Shown here one piece after another: positions 33,803 to 45,268 of a DNA stretch of 64,000 nucleotides. Under the pieces are notes generated by a model, which saw nothing but the letters and a program-made list of their open reading frames with translations, did no database searches and was not told the DNA's origin. The DNA is taken from assembly GCF_029873635.1 (NCBI RefSeq), contig NC_080418.1:12441562-12505561 (forward strand). Direction: 5' to 3'. Numbering within the stretch: position 1 is the first letter of the stretch; the number at the start of each line of letters is the position of its first letter. Position numbers and translations under genes: made by a program. The stretch comes from Malania oleifera (lineage: Eukaryota > Streptophyta > Magnoliopsida > Santalales > Ximeniaceae).

Positions 33803-34747
33803 TAAAGAAAATAATAATAACAATAATAATAATAATAATAAGATTAGTGAAAAATAATAATAATAATACATACATTGGGCCTGGGTAAAAATGGGGTGTC
33901 TACACTTGCAGACATGGACTTCAACAGGTATGAATCTCTCATGGGAGAGGCTAGAAAGCAAAGGGTTAGCAGGAGCAGGAAGAAGAGAAGGGAGGTTGAA
34001 GGAGAATCCTCTCACAGGGATGCACCCGCAGTAGGGGATTCCGGTGCCCTTACTGATGAGGTCCATGCTGCTCCTCCTACGAACTCTCAGGCTCAAGTTG
34101 AAGCCATCTTCCACGAGCCGACCCGTTCTGCCTCTGCTCTCCTTCGGGCTGTGCATACTGAGGATTTTGTGCAGGCCCAGTGTACCCTTCCTGACGCCCT
34201 CTCGGCGAAAATCTGCCATACTTCGTACCAGGTGCCTATTCAAAGTGGGCTTTATACTTTTGGACTTATGCATAGCCTTACTAACTTCCTTACTTGGTAT
34301 TTTCTGCAGCTGGCGACGATGGCTCTAGCCCAGGAGGAGAAGGTCACGGAGATGTACCTCCAGACCCTCGATGCCCGGGAAAAATATGTCCTTGCTCAGA
34401 ACAAACTGCACGAGGCCGAGGCCCGCAAGCAGGCTCTGCAGGTAGAGATCGATCACCTTCGTAGGGAGGAACTTCCTTCCAGAGAGGCTACTGCTGCTGC
34501 TTCTGCTTCTCGAACTGCGGTGAAGAAGTACAAAGAGTCGAACCAATTCATTATCGACACCTCCAAAGCTTATCGAATTGGTTTCAGAAGGTGCCGGGAT
34601 CAAGTAAGGACTAAACATCTTGAGATTCCTCTTGACGGTGTAAGCTCTCATGGTTATGGCGACGAAAGTCCCGAGTCTGCAGAGGACCTAGAGGAGGATG
34701 AAGAAGGGGAGGAGGTGGAAGTTGGAAAGGGGAGTAAAGCAAACTAG
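29316..34747 (+). CDS. Antisense gene of the Tat/Retand element (putative gypsy-type transposon protein), spliced
   Basis: Proposed structure: 5'-UTR intron 29089-29301; coding exons 29316-29853, 29952-30125, 33912-34231 and 34310-34747. The exons add up to 1470 nt, an unbroken frame of 489 residues, and each junction keeps phase. Splice signals: G/GTAACG with TTTGTAG; T/GTATAT with CTTGCAG; CAG/GTGCCT with branch-like CTAAC and TTTCTGCAG. The N-terminal half (residues about 70-150, LPFPSFVFNVLRFYRIAPSQ) resembles the putative gypsy-type transposon family (PF04195, from memory). The C-terminal half is a charged coiled coil (KLHEAEARKQALQVEIDHLR) with an acidic tail. It lies tail to tail with pol, 102 bp apart. 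Antisense ORFs of unknown function are known from Tat elements such as Retand and Grande. Donor 30126 is the least certain boundary. Confidence 0.72.
30191..30195. repeat. Target-site duplication CTTGC, left copy
   Basis: Identical to 33905-33909 on the other side of the solo LTR. Confidence 0.92.
33237..33244 (-). promoter_or_regulatory. TATA-like box of the solo LTR
   Basis: Minus-strand TTTTATAAGAAGGGGGATC, between the (AAT)n tract and the GC-richer leader, the same order as in the 9701 LTR. Confidence 0.45.
33345..33875. repeat. (AAT)n microsatellite tract
   Basis: About 530 bp of AATAAT with interspersed AGTAAT and AAAAAT, containing an internal duplication: 33410-33600 and 33625-33860 share the sequence around AATAATAGAAGTAAAAATAA. 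The equivalent (TTA)n in the 9701 LTR is only about 42 bp. Confidence 0.9.
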
Positions 34748-34849
34748 CATGTAGGAACCGAACATGTATTTTGAAATTTTCAACCTTTATTATTGTAATG
34801 CAACTTTTTGTAAAAGACACTTTTATTACAGCGCTACAAAAAGTGGTTC

Positions 34850-37800
34850 TTAAGAATAATATTTCTTTAACATTTTGGAATTCCACGTGTTCTTGATTTC
34901 TTTCCCCCCTATCTCTTCCAACTTGTAGGTCCCGGGTTTTATCTCAGTGGTGACCTTGTATGGGCGCTCCCAGTTAGGCTTTAGCTTGTGCGACCCTAGC
35001 TCGGACGGGTTGTTTCGCCTCTTCCTCAGGACTAAGTCTCCTGGCTGAAAATTTCGTACTTTCACGCGGTGGTTGTAGTACTTTGCTACCCTCTGTTGGT
35101 ACGCGGCAACTTTTACACTCGCCTGATCCTGTCTCTCTTCCAGTAGGTCTATTTCTGATCTGAGTTCCTCGCTATTGGTCTGCTCATTAAAGAATTGCCT
35201 TCGCCAAGAGGGTATCCCCACCTCTGCTGGGATGACTGCTTCTGCGCCGAAGACAAGCATGAACGGGGTTTCCCCTGTTGCTGCTCTCTTGGTGGTGTGG
35301 TACGCCCACATAAGGGAAGGGAGTTCCTCTATCCATCTACCTTGCATGGATTCAAGTCGCGTCCTCAGTCCATGCAGAATCGTCTGATTCATGTTCTCTA
35401 CTTGTCCATTGCTTTGGGGGTGCGCCATCGACGCGAAGAGAAGCTTAATAGATAGATCCGAACAAAACTTTTTGAAGCGGTCGTTGTCGAACTACTTCCC
35501 GTGATCTGTAACTATCGCTGAGGGAATGCCATAGCAGCAAACCAATGAGGTCTACACGAAGCGTGTAATATTCCGCTCTGTTATGGTGGCTAGGGGTTCG
35601 ACCTCTACCCACTTAGTGAAATATTCTATTGCTACCAACAAGAATTTTTTCTGGCCAGTCGTCTGTGGAAGAGGTCCGAGGATATCTATCCCCCACTGAG
35701 CAAAAGGGCAGGGACTGGTTATAGGGGAGAGTAGACTAGAGGGTGCGTGTGGTACCACTGCGCACCATTGACATCTGTCACATTTTTTGACGAGCTCCAC
35801 CACGTCCTTCTTCATTGTGGGCCAGAAAAATCCCTATCGCATAGCTTTGTGAGCTAGAGCCCTACTGGCAAGGTGGTTTCCGCATACTCCTTCGTGGATT
35901 TCCCATAGTATGTATTCCCCTTCGTCTTTGCTTAAACATCAAAGGTAGGGCAATGTCAGTGAGCGCCTGTAAAGCTCCCGACCCATCAACGTATATCTTG
36001 CTGCTTTCCTCCTCACCTTTTGAGCCTCATTATTATCTTCTGGTAAGGATCCGTCCTGGAGGTATAGGGATAAGGACGCTCTCCAATTGTCCTTGTTGAA
36101 TTCGGACGCCACTGAGTTAATTCTGTCCTCCTCGTACGAGGGCTTCCCTATGCATTCAAGATAGATAGCGTCTTTCCATTCCGAACCGGTTGCTGAGGCT
36201 AACTTTGCGAGTGCGTCCGCCTTTTTATTATTTGCTCTGGGTATGTGTTCTATGTCAAACTGGGCGAATGCCTCTATGTACTCTCTTGCCTTGGAGAGAT
36301 ATTTTTTCATTCTTGGATCCCTAGCCTCGAATTCTCCTTTAAGTTGCTCTACCACTAGCTGGGAATCACTCAGTACTTTGATCTGTGCCACCCCTAATGC
36401 TTCCGCCAGGTGTAGGCCGGCTAACAGGGCTTCGTACTCCGCCTCGTTGTTGGTTGCTATGAACTCCAGTTTTAGGGCGAAGAGAGTTTCATTGCCCTCT
36501 AGGTCAGAAAGGATGAATCCGGCTCCCCCCCAGCAGCATTGGAGGACCCATCAATGTGCAATGTCCACTCCTCCGACTTGGTGGATGACTCGGGGAGCCT
36601 TTTTGCTGTAAAATCCGTGAGTACCTGAGCCTTGACTGCGGGCCTCAGTTGATACTGTAGGTCGAATTCACTTATTTCTATCAACCACCTCGTCATCCTT
36701 CCCGAACTCTCCGATCGCTGTAGAATTTGTCTCATGGGCAGGTTTGTTAATACGACAACCCTATGGGCTTGAAAATAGGGTCTTAATTTCCGCGCTGCAC
36801 AGATGATGAAGAAGGCGGCTTTTTCCACCATACCATAGTTCTTCTCGGCGCCACTTAACACCTTACTTGTGTAATATATAGGCTGATGCTTCCTACCCTC
36901 TTCCCGGACCAAGACCGAGCTGACGGCATTCTCTGTGGAAGCTATATATAGATAGAGGTCTTCCCCATTTTTTGCTTTTGTCAAGAGAGGAGGGGATCCG
37001 AGGTATTGCTTAAGCTGCTCGAAGGCTTCATCCTGCTCTTTCCCCCATTTGAATCCTCCCTTCTTCCGTAGTGCTCTAAAGAAAGGTAAGCCTTTGTCCC
37101 CTGAGCAAGAGATAAACCTGCTAAGGGAGGCTATCCTCCCGGTCAGAACTTGGATTTCCTTTTTTGTCCTTGGAGCCTCCATCTCAAGCAGTGCTCGTAT
37201 TTTATCCGGATTTGCTTATATACCTCTATGAGTCACCATAAAGCCCAGGAATTTACCTGCAGAAACGCCGAACATGCACTTTGAGGGATTCAACCTCATG
37301 TGGTACCGGCGGAGGAGCTCGAACGTTTCCCTCAGATCTTTACAATGTTGCCCTACTTCCATGTTCTTCACCAACATATCATCCACGTATGCTTCCATTG
37401 TTTTTCCGAGCTGTTCCTTAAAAATATTGTTTACTAACCTCTGATATGTGGCCCCCGCATTTTTTAAGCCGAAGGGCATCACCTGATAACAATATAGACC
37501 CCTGTCGGTGACAAAAGAAGTTTTTTCTTCATCAGCTGGATTCATAAGGATTTGGTTGTACCCTGAGTAAGCATCGATGAAGCTGAGGAGCTCATGCCCC
37601 GAGGTCGAATCCACTAGCTGATCAATTCGAGGGAGAGGAAAGCTGTCCTTTGGGCACGCTTTATTCAAGTCCGTGAAGTCTATGCAGGTGCGCCATTTTC
37701 CATTGGGCTTCCTGACTAAGACCACATTGCTCAGCCACTCTAGGTAGTCCACTTCTCGGATAAAGTTGGCCTGCAACAGTTTCGTCACCTCTTCGTCAAT

Positions 37801-38646
37801 TATTTTGATCCGCTTCATCGCGAAGCTCCTTTTTTTCTGTTTCACAGGTCGGTGGTTGGGGTTGACCTGCAACCGGTGCTCTATCACAGCAGGGTCGATG
37901 CCGGGCATGCCTGCTGTCGACCATGCGAACAAATCAGAGAATTCATCCAAAAGTTCGGTCAACTCCACTTTTAAGGTGTCGGGCAAGTGATTCCTGATCT
38001 GTATACTTCTCTCCTGGTGGCCTCGCGGTGGTATGTGGTTGATATCTCTATGTAATGTACTGATCTGGGGATACTCTCCTCTGACTTCTAGGTCTTCTAC
38101 CGTTAGAGCTTCTTTAGCCTCCATCTTCCCTTTCAAGGCCATTACATAGCAACGTCGGGCAGCGGTCTGATCTCCTTTGGCATATCCTATCCCTTGTGGT
38201 GTAGGGAATTTAACTTTGAGGTGGTAAGTTGATGTTACCGCCCGAACTGCGTTAAGGAAAGGGCGACCCAAGATGACATTGTACCCCGAAGGTCGGTCAA
38301 CCACCAGGAACTCTGTCAATGTTGTTACCTGCTGCGGGGTCGTCCCTATTGTTGCTGGTAACGTGATTGTTCCCAAGGGGTGAACAGTGTCTCCCCCAAA
38401 TCCTACCAAGGGGGTCGAGACGGGCTTCAATTGTTCCTTGCCTATCTTCATCCCTACCAAGACCGACCAGAACATGATGTTGGCCAAGCTCCCATTGTCT
38501 ATCAGTATACGTCTAACCATGTAATTGGCTATGAGTAGGGAGAGCACCAGTGCGTCATCATGCGGTTGCTGCACTCCCTCTTCATCTCCACTGTCAAAGG
38601 TTATGGCGTCACCTTTCTTGTTTCGTTTGCTGCTGGTTTCCCCTTT
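34850..38646 (-). pseudogene. Tat-lineage Ty3 pol pseudogene: protease, RT, dual RNase H, integrase
   Basis: Order on the minus strand: protease with active-site DNGS (VRRILIDNGSLANIMF), RT with YVDD (MEAYVDDMLVKN), a Ty3-type RNase H relic, an additional RNase H (HIDGSSN; NEAEYEALL; VLSDSQLVV; KKADALAKLA), integrase with HHCC finger and D, D, E residues (WGIDILGP; IVTDHGK; NGQVENMNQ). Two RNase H domains are a Tat hallmark. Lesions: TAA 37216-37218; frameshift in a seven-base C run at 36525-36531 (plus-strand reading); TGA 35939-35941; TAG 35834-35836; TAG 35552-35554; TAG 35492-35494. The last 192 codons, from 35428, are open. The product cannot be made whole. Confidence 0.92.
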
Positions 38647-40113
38647 TTACATCGTCAGCACCTGTTTAGCATATCTTTTGCGTGCACTCCAGCTATCTCC
38701 TCCACTGGCGGATCCTCCAAAGATCACTGCAATTTCACCAATAGCTTGCTCTTCCTTCTCTTTTGCGCCATGCCTCCTCTGCTTGAATGGTTCCCTTTGT
38801 GGATTTTCTTTCTTGACAAACCTTGACAGATGTCCCCTTCTTATTAGGACTTCAATTTCTTTCTTCAGCTGAATGCATTCTTCTGTGTCGTGGCCGTGAT
38901 CCCTATGGAATGCGCAAAACTTGGACATGTTCCGCTTATGTAGAGGCGTTCGCATAGGTTTAGGCCATGAGACGTAGTCCTTCTTTTTTATGTGCATCAG
39001 CAACTCTGAGCGCTGTACATTTAGAGGTGTGTAGGTGGAGAACTTGTTGTGCTGTCCTCTACTCTTTTGACCTGTTTGCAGCACACTAGTTTCGTGCCTT
39101 TTTATAGATCTATACGTGTCTCCAGATTCTCTGCCGTTGTTTCTCCTCTTCCACTCTAGACGATTTCCTCTCGTGTCCATCATCTCCTCCAGGTTTATGT
39201 ATTTCTCTGCTCGGATCATTAACTCCCCCATGTCCACCGGCGATTTTCTCCCTAGGGAGTATAAGAAACTTCCAGGTTGGAGGGCCGTTGTCAGGGCGGC
39301 CGCTACCCCCATGTCTAAGTTGCGGATTTCTAGGGTCACTGTGTTGAACTGGTGCATGAAGTTCTTTAAAGTCTCCCGGTCCCCTTGCACCATATTCATT
39401 GGATGGCCTGTTGTTTTGGCAACTCTTCGGCTACTAAGGAAGTGGCCGATGAACATTTGCTCCATCCCGTGGAAGGAACCAACAAATCCTGGTCGAAGTG
39501 TTCGATACCAGTCTCTGGCGGTACTCTTAAGGGTGGTAGCAAATGCTCGGCACATGATGGCCTCAGGAGCCCCTTGCAGCTGCATTAACATTTTGAAATT
39601 TTCCAAGTGATCAATGGGGTCAGACAAACCTTCGTATCTCTCAAAGGTGGGCATCTTGAATCTACTAGGCAATAGAGCTTCCATGATCTCTTTGCTGAAC
39701 GGAGACTCCGCGGACTTTAGGGATGTTTCACCATAGTAGGGCCTGGTTCTGCCTTCTTTCATCATCTTCTCTATGTAATCTATCTTCTTTATTCTTTCTT
39801 CGAGCTCGGTGGATCTTTGTTGGTTGACATCCACGCTATTTGCATCTTCTACCTTCTTATTGGGGTGAGTTTTCTCTTCTTTCTCCATTAGTTCGTCAGC
39901 TTGTTTGTCTGCGTTGGGTTTCTCTTGCGGTCGGGGAAGGACGTGCCCTTCTTGACTCTTCTGTTGTAAAAGTTGGTTGAGCATGTCCTTCATTTCCTTC
40001 TGGAAGGCAAGGAACTCCTTCCTATTGACACCAGATGAGTCGGAGGTCCATTGGATGGATTGGGATGGTTCTTTGGTATCAGGGAAGGAGGTAGAATTGC
40101 GCGAGGTTGGCAT
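38647..40113 (-). CDS. Tat-lineage gag
   Basis: 488 codons from ATG 40113. The retrotransposon gag domain is at about residues 140-275 (FERYEGLSDPIDHLENFKML ... AFATTLKSTARDWY ... FIGHFLSSRR). A zinc-finger-like CAFHRDHGHDTEEC lies near residue 405, followed by the L-x-x-G-HLSRFV segment typical of plant Tat gag. It ends with TAA at 38647, and pol continues in the same frame directly after. This single stop may be a lesion or a readthrough site; with the many stops in pol, a lesion is more likely. Gag would form the particle that packages element RNA. Confidence 0.88.
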   Translation of the reverse strand: MPTSRNSTSFPDTKEPSQSIQWTSDSSGVNRKEFLAFQKEMKDMLNQLLQQKSQEGHVLPRPQEKPNADKQADELMEKEEKTHPNKKVEDANSVDVNQQRSTELEERIKKIDYIEKMMKEGRTRPYYGETSLKSAESPFSKEIMEALLPSRFKMPTFERYEGLSDPIDHLENFKMLMQLQGAPEAIMCRAFATTLKSTARDWYRTLRPGFVGSFHGMEQMFIGHFLSSRRVAKTTGHPMNMVQGDRETLKNFMHQFNTVTLEIRNLDMGVAAALTTALQPGSFLYSLGRKSPVDMGELMIRAEKYINLEEMMDTRGNRLEWKRRNNGRESGDTYRSIKRHETSVLQTGQKSRGQHNKFSTYTPLNVQRSELLMHIKKKDYVSWPKPMRTPLHKRNMSKFCAFHRDHGHDTEECIQLKKEIEVLIRRGHLSRFVKKENPQREPFKQRRHGAKEKEEQAIGEIAVIFGGSASGGDSWSARKRYAKQVLTM

Positions 40114-40165
40114 TGCTTGAATGTTTGAAAGTCGAGAGCAAGATAATATCGCCTCCTAAAAGTAA

Positions 40166-40185
40166 CTTCCCACAGATAGCACCAA
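40166..40185 (-). other. Primer-binding site of the Tat element
   Basis: Minus-strand TTGGTGCTATCTGTGGGAAG, a variant of TTGGCGCCGTCTGTGGGAA common in Tat/Retand elements (recalled). It is one base from the LTR end. Confidence 0.75.
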
Positions 40186-40186
40186 C

Positions 40187-40622
40187 TGTTGCGGGGTAAA
40201 AAAATAGTTGGGATGCTCCTTCGACTCTCGTTGACCTGAAAGAAGAAAAGAACAAAGGCTTGGAGGACCCGGGGTGTACTCCGGGGAATCACTCTGATGC
40301 CTAAGTAAGAGGAAGGCTTTTAGGAAGGCTAAATGCAACAGTAGAATAGTATTATGTCACTTACCTTTGCTTGTACTCCCAATCCCTTCTTATAGAGGCT
40401 TGAGTTGACCTCTAGTTGGCTCGGATTTATTGCGTGGGGGCGCGAATCGCTCTCCGGCCATAAGTGCGTGCGCCTATTACTCGGTTTTTAAGGGCGTCGG
40501 CGTGAATCTCTCCTCCTCTTTATTAGGTCGGAGCTAATCACTCGTCAGAAAGTCAGACCTGGAGAAAGTATGAGACAGGTGTTGACCTGCCCTTATTAGC
40601 GTGATTTATTATGGGCATATCA
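40187..40622 (-). repeat. 5' LTR of the Tat element
   Basis: The 436-bp segment starts TGTTGCGGGG and ends GGGCATATCA. The right end is set by the TG...CA rule and by loss of GC-rich character after 40622. The partner LTR is not found to the left, so the element lost its 3' LTR. The segment ATTGAG follows at 40623; the same six bases occur at 27506-27511 near the left junction, which might be a target duplication but could be chance. Confidence 0.65.
40389..40394 (-). promoter_or_regulatory. TATA box of the Tat LTR
   Basis: Minus-strand GCCTCTATAAGAAGGG, about 230 bp from the LTR start. Confidence 0.5.
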
Positions 40623-41385
40623 ATTGAGGTTGCCAATAATGACTAAAATTGTTAATGGGTGAAAATGCCCTTGTACTATATCCTTAGTTGCAAACTTCGC
40701 TCAAAACTCATAACAGTGATGTGTAAATCTCATAAACTATTATAAAAATAATTCATTTTCTATTTCAACCAATCTCAAATAGGAGAAATGCTTAGTGTCT
40801 TAGGCCTTTGCTTAGCTAGGATTGGGGACTAGATGTGAGAACTGAGATTCCAAAAGTGTATTTCAGTAGTTAGAAAGTTGCATAGATATATAAATTAGTT
40901 GACAAATATTTTTTATTTTAAATTTCAAAAATCTATTGCCATTAATTGTGGAGACTTGTTGCCACTATATTTTACTTTTATAATCATCTTTTATTTTATT
41001 TTTGGGCACTATTACACATATTCCAAAAGAACCCTTTTGAATAAGGTGCTTTATTCAAAACGGTTATTTTGGGCTCTTTTCTTTCTTCCTTCATTTTTTT
41101 TTTAAAAATTTCATTCATTTCTTTCTTTCCTTTTTCTTTATTTTATTCTTCGTAAAATAGGGTGGGACATTTTTCTTCAAGAATTAATAGATTTTCTTAC
41201 TTGTCATACCCATAAGAAAACTTATAAACATTGCTCAATTGAAAAAATTAAGCCTACGATTAAAATTTGGAAATTCGTATTAAAGGTTTTCAATTAGAAT
41301 TATAGATGAGTGCCGCCCTCCTTTAGTTAAAAAATATATATATATAATTATAGATGGTGTGGAAAGTCTTATGATTTAGGAAATA
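40623..41385 (-). repeat. Old, diverged piece of the SIRE-like unit
   Basis: Two stretches resemble the interior of the 5.29-kb unit: 40930-40990 with 17285-17345 and 62092-62140 (AATTGTGGAGACTTGTTGCC against AATTATGGAGACTTGCTCAC), and 41290-41310 with 62460-62480 (TTTTCAATTAGAAT). The remainder shows nothing recognisable. Confidence 0.45.
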
Positions 41386-41388
41386 AAC
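41386..41388. repeat. 3-bp target-site duplication AAC, left copy
   Basis: Matches 56997-56999. Three-base TSDs are the rule for CACTA elements. Joining the flanks gives a sequence like the uninterrupted copy at 61497-61520. Confidence 0.85.
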
Positions 41389-42740
41389 CACTACAAAAAA
41401 ACAGGTTTTTAGTGACGAAAGTATTAGTGACGGTTTTAAAATTGTCACTAATAGTGTTGTATTAGTCATGATTTTTCAGAACTGTCACTAATAGTGTAAG
41501 TATTAGTGACGGTTTTAGTAGCTGTCACTAATACAAAACTATTAGTGATGGTTTAGAACAGTCACTAATACTTTTCGTCACTAAAAACTGCGCGACAAAC
41601 AATTTTCGTGCAAAAATTTTTCTGAAAAAATATTAGCGACAATTTTATGGTATTAGTGACAGATTAAATTCGTCACTAAAAGTCACTTATTAGTGACGAT
41701 TAACGAACCGTCACTACTAATAGTTATGAATATATTAAAAAAATTTAGTTCATGGTATTAGTGACGGATTGGGATATCCGTCACTAATAATGTGTATTAG
41801 TGACTGTTTTGAAACCGTTATTATTAGTGTTTTTATTTAGAAAAATACAAAAAAATTAAGTAAAGGGTATTAGTGATGGATTGGACGATTCGTCACTAAT
41901 AAGAGGATATTAGTGACGGTTTTGAAACCATCACTACTAGTTTTTTATTTAAAAAATATAAAATAAATTTGGTTAAGGTTATTATTGACGGTTTGGGAGA
42001 ACCATCACTACTAATAGGGCATTAGTGACGGATTTCACAACCGTCACTACTAAAAAAATTTAAGTTTAGAATATTAATGACGAATTAGTGTATTCGTCAC
42101 TATTGGCCCGTATTAGTGACTATTGACAATTGTCACTAATACTACCTATTTTTAAAAAATAAAATTTTTATGTTCAGAGTATTAGTGACGAATTTATGAA
42201 TTCGTCACTATTTGTCCCTTATTAGTGATGGATTTGGGAACCATCACTAATAATTCCTTTTAAAAAAAAAACAAATAAAAAAAATTTCAATTCAAAGTAT
42301 TAGTGACGATGTTGTATATTCGTCACTAATAAGAGACTAAAAGTGACAAATTTTTAGATTCGTCACTAATACTTCCTTATTTAAAAAAAATATATAAAAA
42401 AATTTAAGTTCAGAATATTAGTGATGAATTTATAAATTCGTCAACATTGGTGTCTTATTAGTGACGAATTTCTATATTAGTGACGAATTTGGACCGTCAC
42501 TAATGCTTTGTTATTTATAAAAAATAAAAATAAATGGAGAGTAGTAGTGACGGTTTCAAAACTATCACTAATGTCGAGAATATTAGTGACGAATTTATAA
42601 ATTCGTCACCATTGGTATCTTATTAGTGACGAATTTCTATATTAGTGATGAATTTAGATCATCACTAATTCTTTGTTATTTATAAAAAAAAAAAATAAAC
42701 GGAGAGTAGTAGTGACGATTTTGAAACCGTCACTAATGCC
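41389..42740. repeat. Left subterminal repeat array of the CACTA element
   Basis: About 1.35 kb filled with direct and inverted copies of TATTAGTGACGGTTT or TTCGTCACTAATA, often paired as small hairpins every 60-110 bp. In CACTA elements such arrays bind the TNPA protein. Confidence 0.9.
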
Positions 42741-43080
42741 CAAAAATCCTTATTGCTGTTCATGGGATATTTTCCCTCCTTCTCCAGCTGGCTTCTTCCC
42801 CTTCCCCTTCGCTTGCTCCTGCGAACAGAGCTCCCAGTCGATCTCCCACTGCTCTCCGCCACAAGCCACCGTGCCAGCTCCTCCTCTTCCCCTCCTGCTC
42901 CGGCGATCTTCTCTCCAAGTCTCCCTTACTCTCAATCGGCCGCAAGTCTGCTCCAGCTCCTCCTCTTCCCCTTATCCTGCTCTAGCGATCCTCTCTCCCA
43001 GTCTCCCTCTACTCTCAACTGCAAGCCCAGGTTCTTCTTTCCCTTTATCATTTTACTTTCAAGCATATATTTCTTGATTT
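42741..43080 (+). other. GC-rich leader with an internal duplication
   Basis: A pyrimidine-rich exon-like stretch contains two copies of a unit of roughly 80 bp: CAGCTCCTCCTCTTCCCCT...GCGATCTTCTCTCC (42865-42950) and CAGCTCCTCCTCTTCCCCTT...GCGATCCTCTCTCCC (42952-43025). It abuts the subterminal array and ends AAGCCCAG/GTTCTT, a possible first-exon donor. It is probably the 5' UTR of the transposon transcript. The truncated copy at 17836-18295 has a leader in the same place. Confidence 0.5.
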
Positions 43081-45203
43081 TATCGATTGTGAATATTTAA
43101 ATCTGATTTGGGAATGCTGTGAATGACCAAAATTGATTTGTGAATGACTTGAATGATTTAAACTTCTATTGCCTAGATCCTAGAAGTCCCTAAGTGTTTT
43201 GAGAGTTCTCTTTTTGTTGCAAGTTGAGAACTACAAGGATAATGCCAGGATCCCGACAAGATGCTAAGGAACCTTAAAAAATGTCGAAAGATAACCAATG
43301 TCAAAAAATAGACTTGAATATTTTGCATTATTTTTCTTGAAATAAACTTCTCTTACTTAGAATGCGAGTTTTTTCCTAGCTCATATCAGTCTCTCTATAA
43401 ACCCTCAGAAGAGCCTCAAAGCCAGCTCTGTTTAATGTGCTAACATTCCGCATTACAGCTACATATGCTACCTACAGTAATAGTACCTGAGGCAATTTAA
43501 TTGGGTTGTAGGAGAAAGTAAAAAAGAATTAAGTTTACCCTTTCCATTTCATCAACCTTTCTCAACTTTGGAGGAAGCATGGGTGCATGTCTGTCCTCTA
43601 AAAATGCCTACTTGCTTCATCTTGTGTTGCACCATGGCCAAGCATAATGAGGGTAGTCAAAAGCTCTCCTCTCAACATGGCATCTAAGTGACCCTCACCT
43701 TGTACAAGATCCTAACCAAGTTTCCTGTTTAAAGAAAAATAAGTTAACACCTAAAAATACAACTTCAAGAATTATATAATATATTAGAATTTTAAAAATA
43801 AGACTTCCAAAATTATATAATATGTTAGAATTTTAAAAACAAATTGGTAGGAACTATTTGGACATTTGAGAGCAACTACCCCTTTGAGTAGACTTTTTGA
43901 TGGATATACCCCTACAGTTCCCATGTAGTAGAAGTCTAACATCATTTTAAAAAAATCATTACCTTTGTGTTGAAGACTTACCCTTTCGTACTATACTAAC
44001 TAGGATCATAGTTCATTCACCAAATATGTATCTGTAGATCAAATTTCATAATATGTAAAGCTTGCAGTTGTACGTCCATCAATAATATTTCGTGAAACAT
44101 ATGTTTCAACTTTCAACTAGCCCACTAATGGAACAGATAGCCTTACTAGTGCCCTTCATTCAAGCCATATCAAGTTAATATGTATTCATAGCCACATCCA
44201 ATCCATATATTTATGTTTGTAGTCAAAAGAACAAAGCAAAACTATAATTTGGAAAGCCATATGATACAGCTCTAGATCACCAAACAACCCAATATTTTGC
44301 AAGCTTGATTATAATGGGAGGAAGGGGTAATCCAACAGCAAGCTTCACATACAAGGGGCCATCAAAAAAGTCTAGGAGGATCTAAAAAGCTGGTGAAGGT
44401 CCTTTAAAAAACCATTTTTGACAAGGTGTGATTAAGCTGTTCTATGAACACCACAAAGTTTGTTTTACCAATACCATTATACCACCCTTACATTGTTTAA
44501 CTGGGATATGTAAAGATTTCCTAAAACTCAACAAAAAGGAATAATGTTAGAAGTGTGAAAGCTCCATGCTTTGACTTCTAATAGTGGGCCAACATTACAA
44601 GGCTGACAAAAAAGGAAGAGGCCACCCTTTGAGAGAATGAGATAAGCAAGAATAACAGGCCCCAAAAGAATGCCAGACAACACTTCTCCTTAATGCTTTA
44701 AGGCTCAAGGCTTTAAGCTCAGTTTAACACTGCCATAAAGGCTAAGATTAATGTAATCCATCAATTTACGTGCAAAAGATTCTTACTCTGCAGGATATTG
44801 GAAAAGGCTCATAAAGAACTGTTTAATATAATGAAGCAAACATGAAATTACCTTTATGGACCACTACTAAAATATATAAAAGAGTTACTATCACAATATA
44901 CATATATAGTCTTAATTGGCTGAAGGATATTACCATTGGAACAATATATATATTTTTTGTAATAGGTGAAACAAAAGAGATTTATTAATATATATTATTG
45001 ATTAGTAATGCATATATGCATGAATGTGCCTACTGATGACTACAACGTTTTACCTGCCCTAACAATCTAGCTACTATAAATATCCTTCATCACGCCATTT
45101 AAAATCCCTCCACACATATATAATTGGCATATATATTTCTTAAACTATTTCACACCTTAAGACTTGTGAGAAAAATCAAATATGAATGCTTTAATGGTTT
45201 ATA

Positions 45204-45268
<65 letters not shown>

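Larger units (their letters stand above)
30196..33904 (-). repeat. Solo LTR of an Ogre/Tat-like element, inserted in an intron
   Basis: The 3709-bp segment has inverted-sense ends TGTCGCGACGTC ... GGGGTGTCTACA and perfect CTTGC TSDs. On the minus strand it begins TGTAGACACCCC, like the LTR at 9701 (TGTGGACACCCT). Its first kilobase on the plus strand is the complement of the conserved block at 2940-3189 (GGTTAGTGGCGA, GCGTAGGGGGTGC). It has no internal region, so it is a solo LTR. Much longer than the 9701 LTR, mainly through AT-rich simple sequence. The 525-codon minus ORF over 32696-34273 is Tyr/Leu low-complexity and not a gene. Confidence 0.88.

Noticed and set aside
32696..34273. 525-codon minus-strand frame
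   Set aside because: Mostly translation of the (AAT)n microsatellite (Tyr/Leu/Ile runs); crosses the LTR boundary and an exon of the antisense gene.
39116..39610. 164-codon plus-strand frame
   Set aside because: Complement of gag; no domain.
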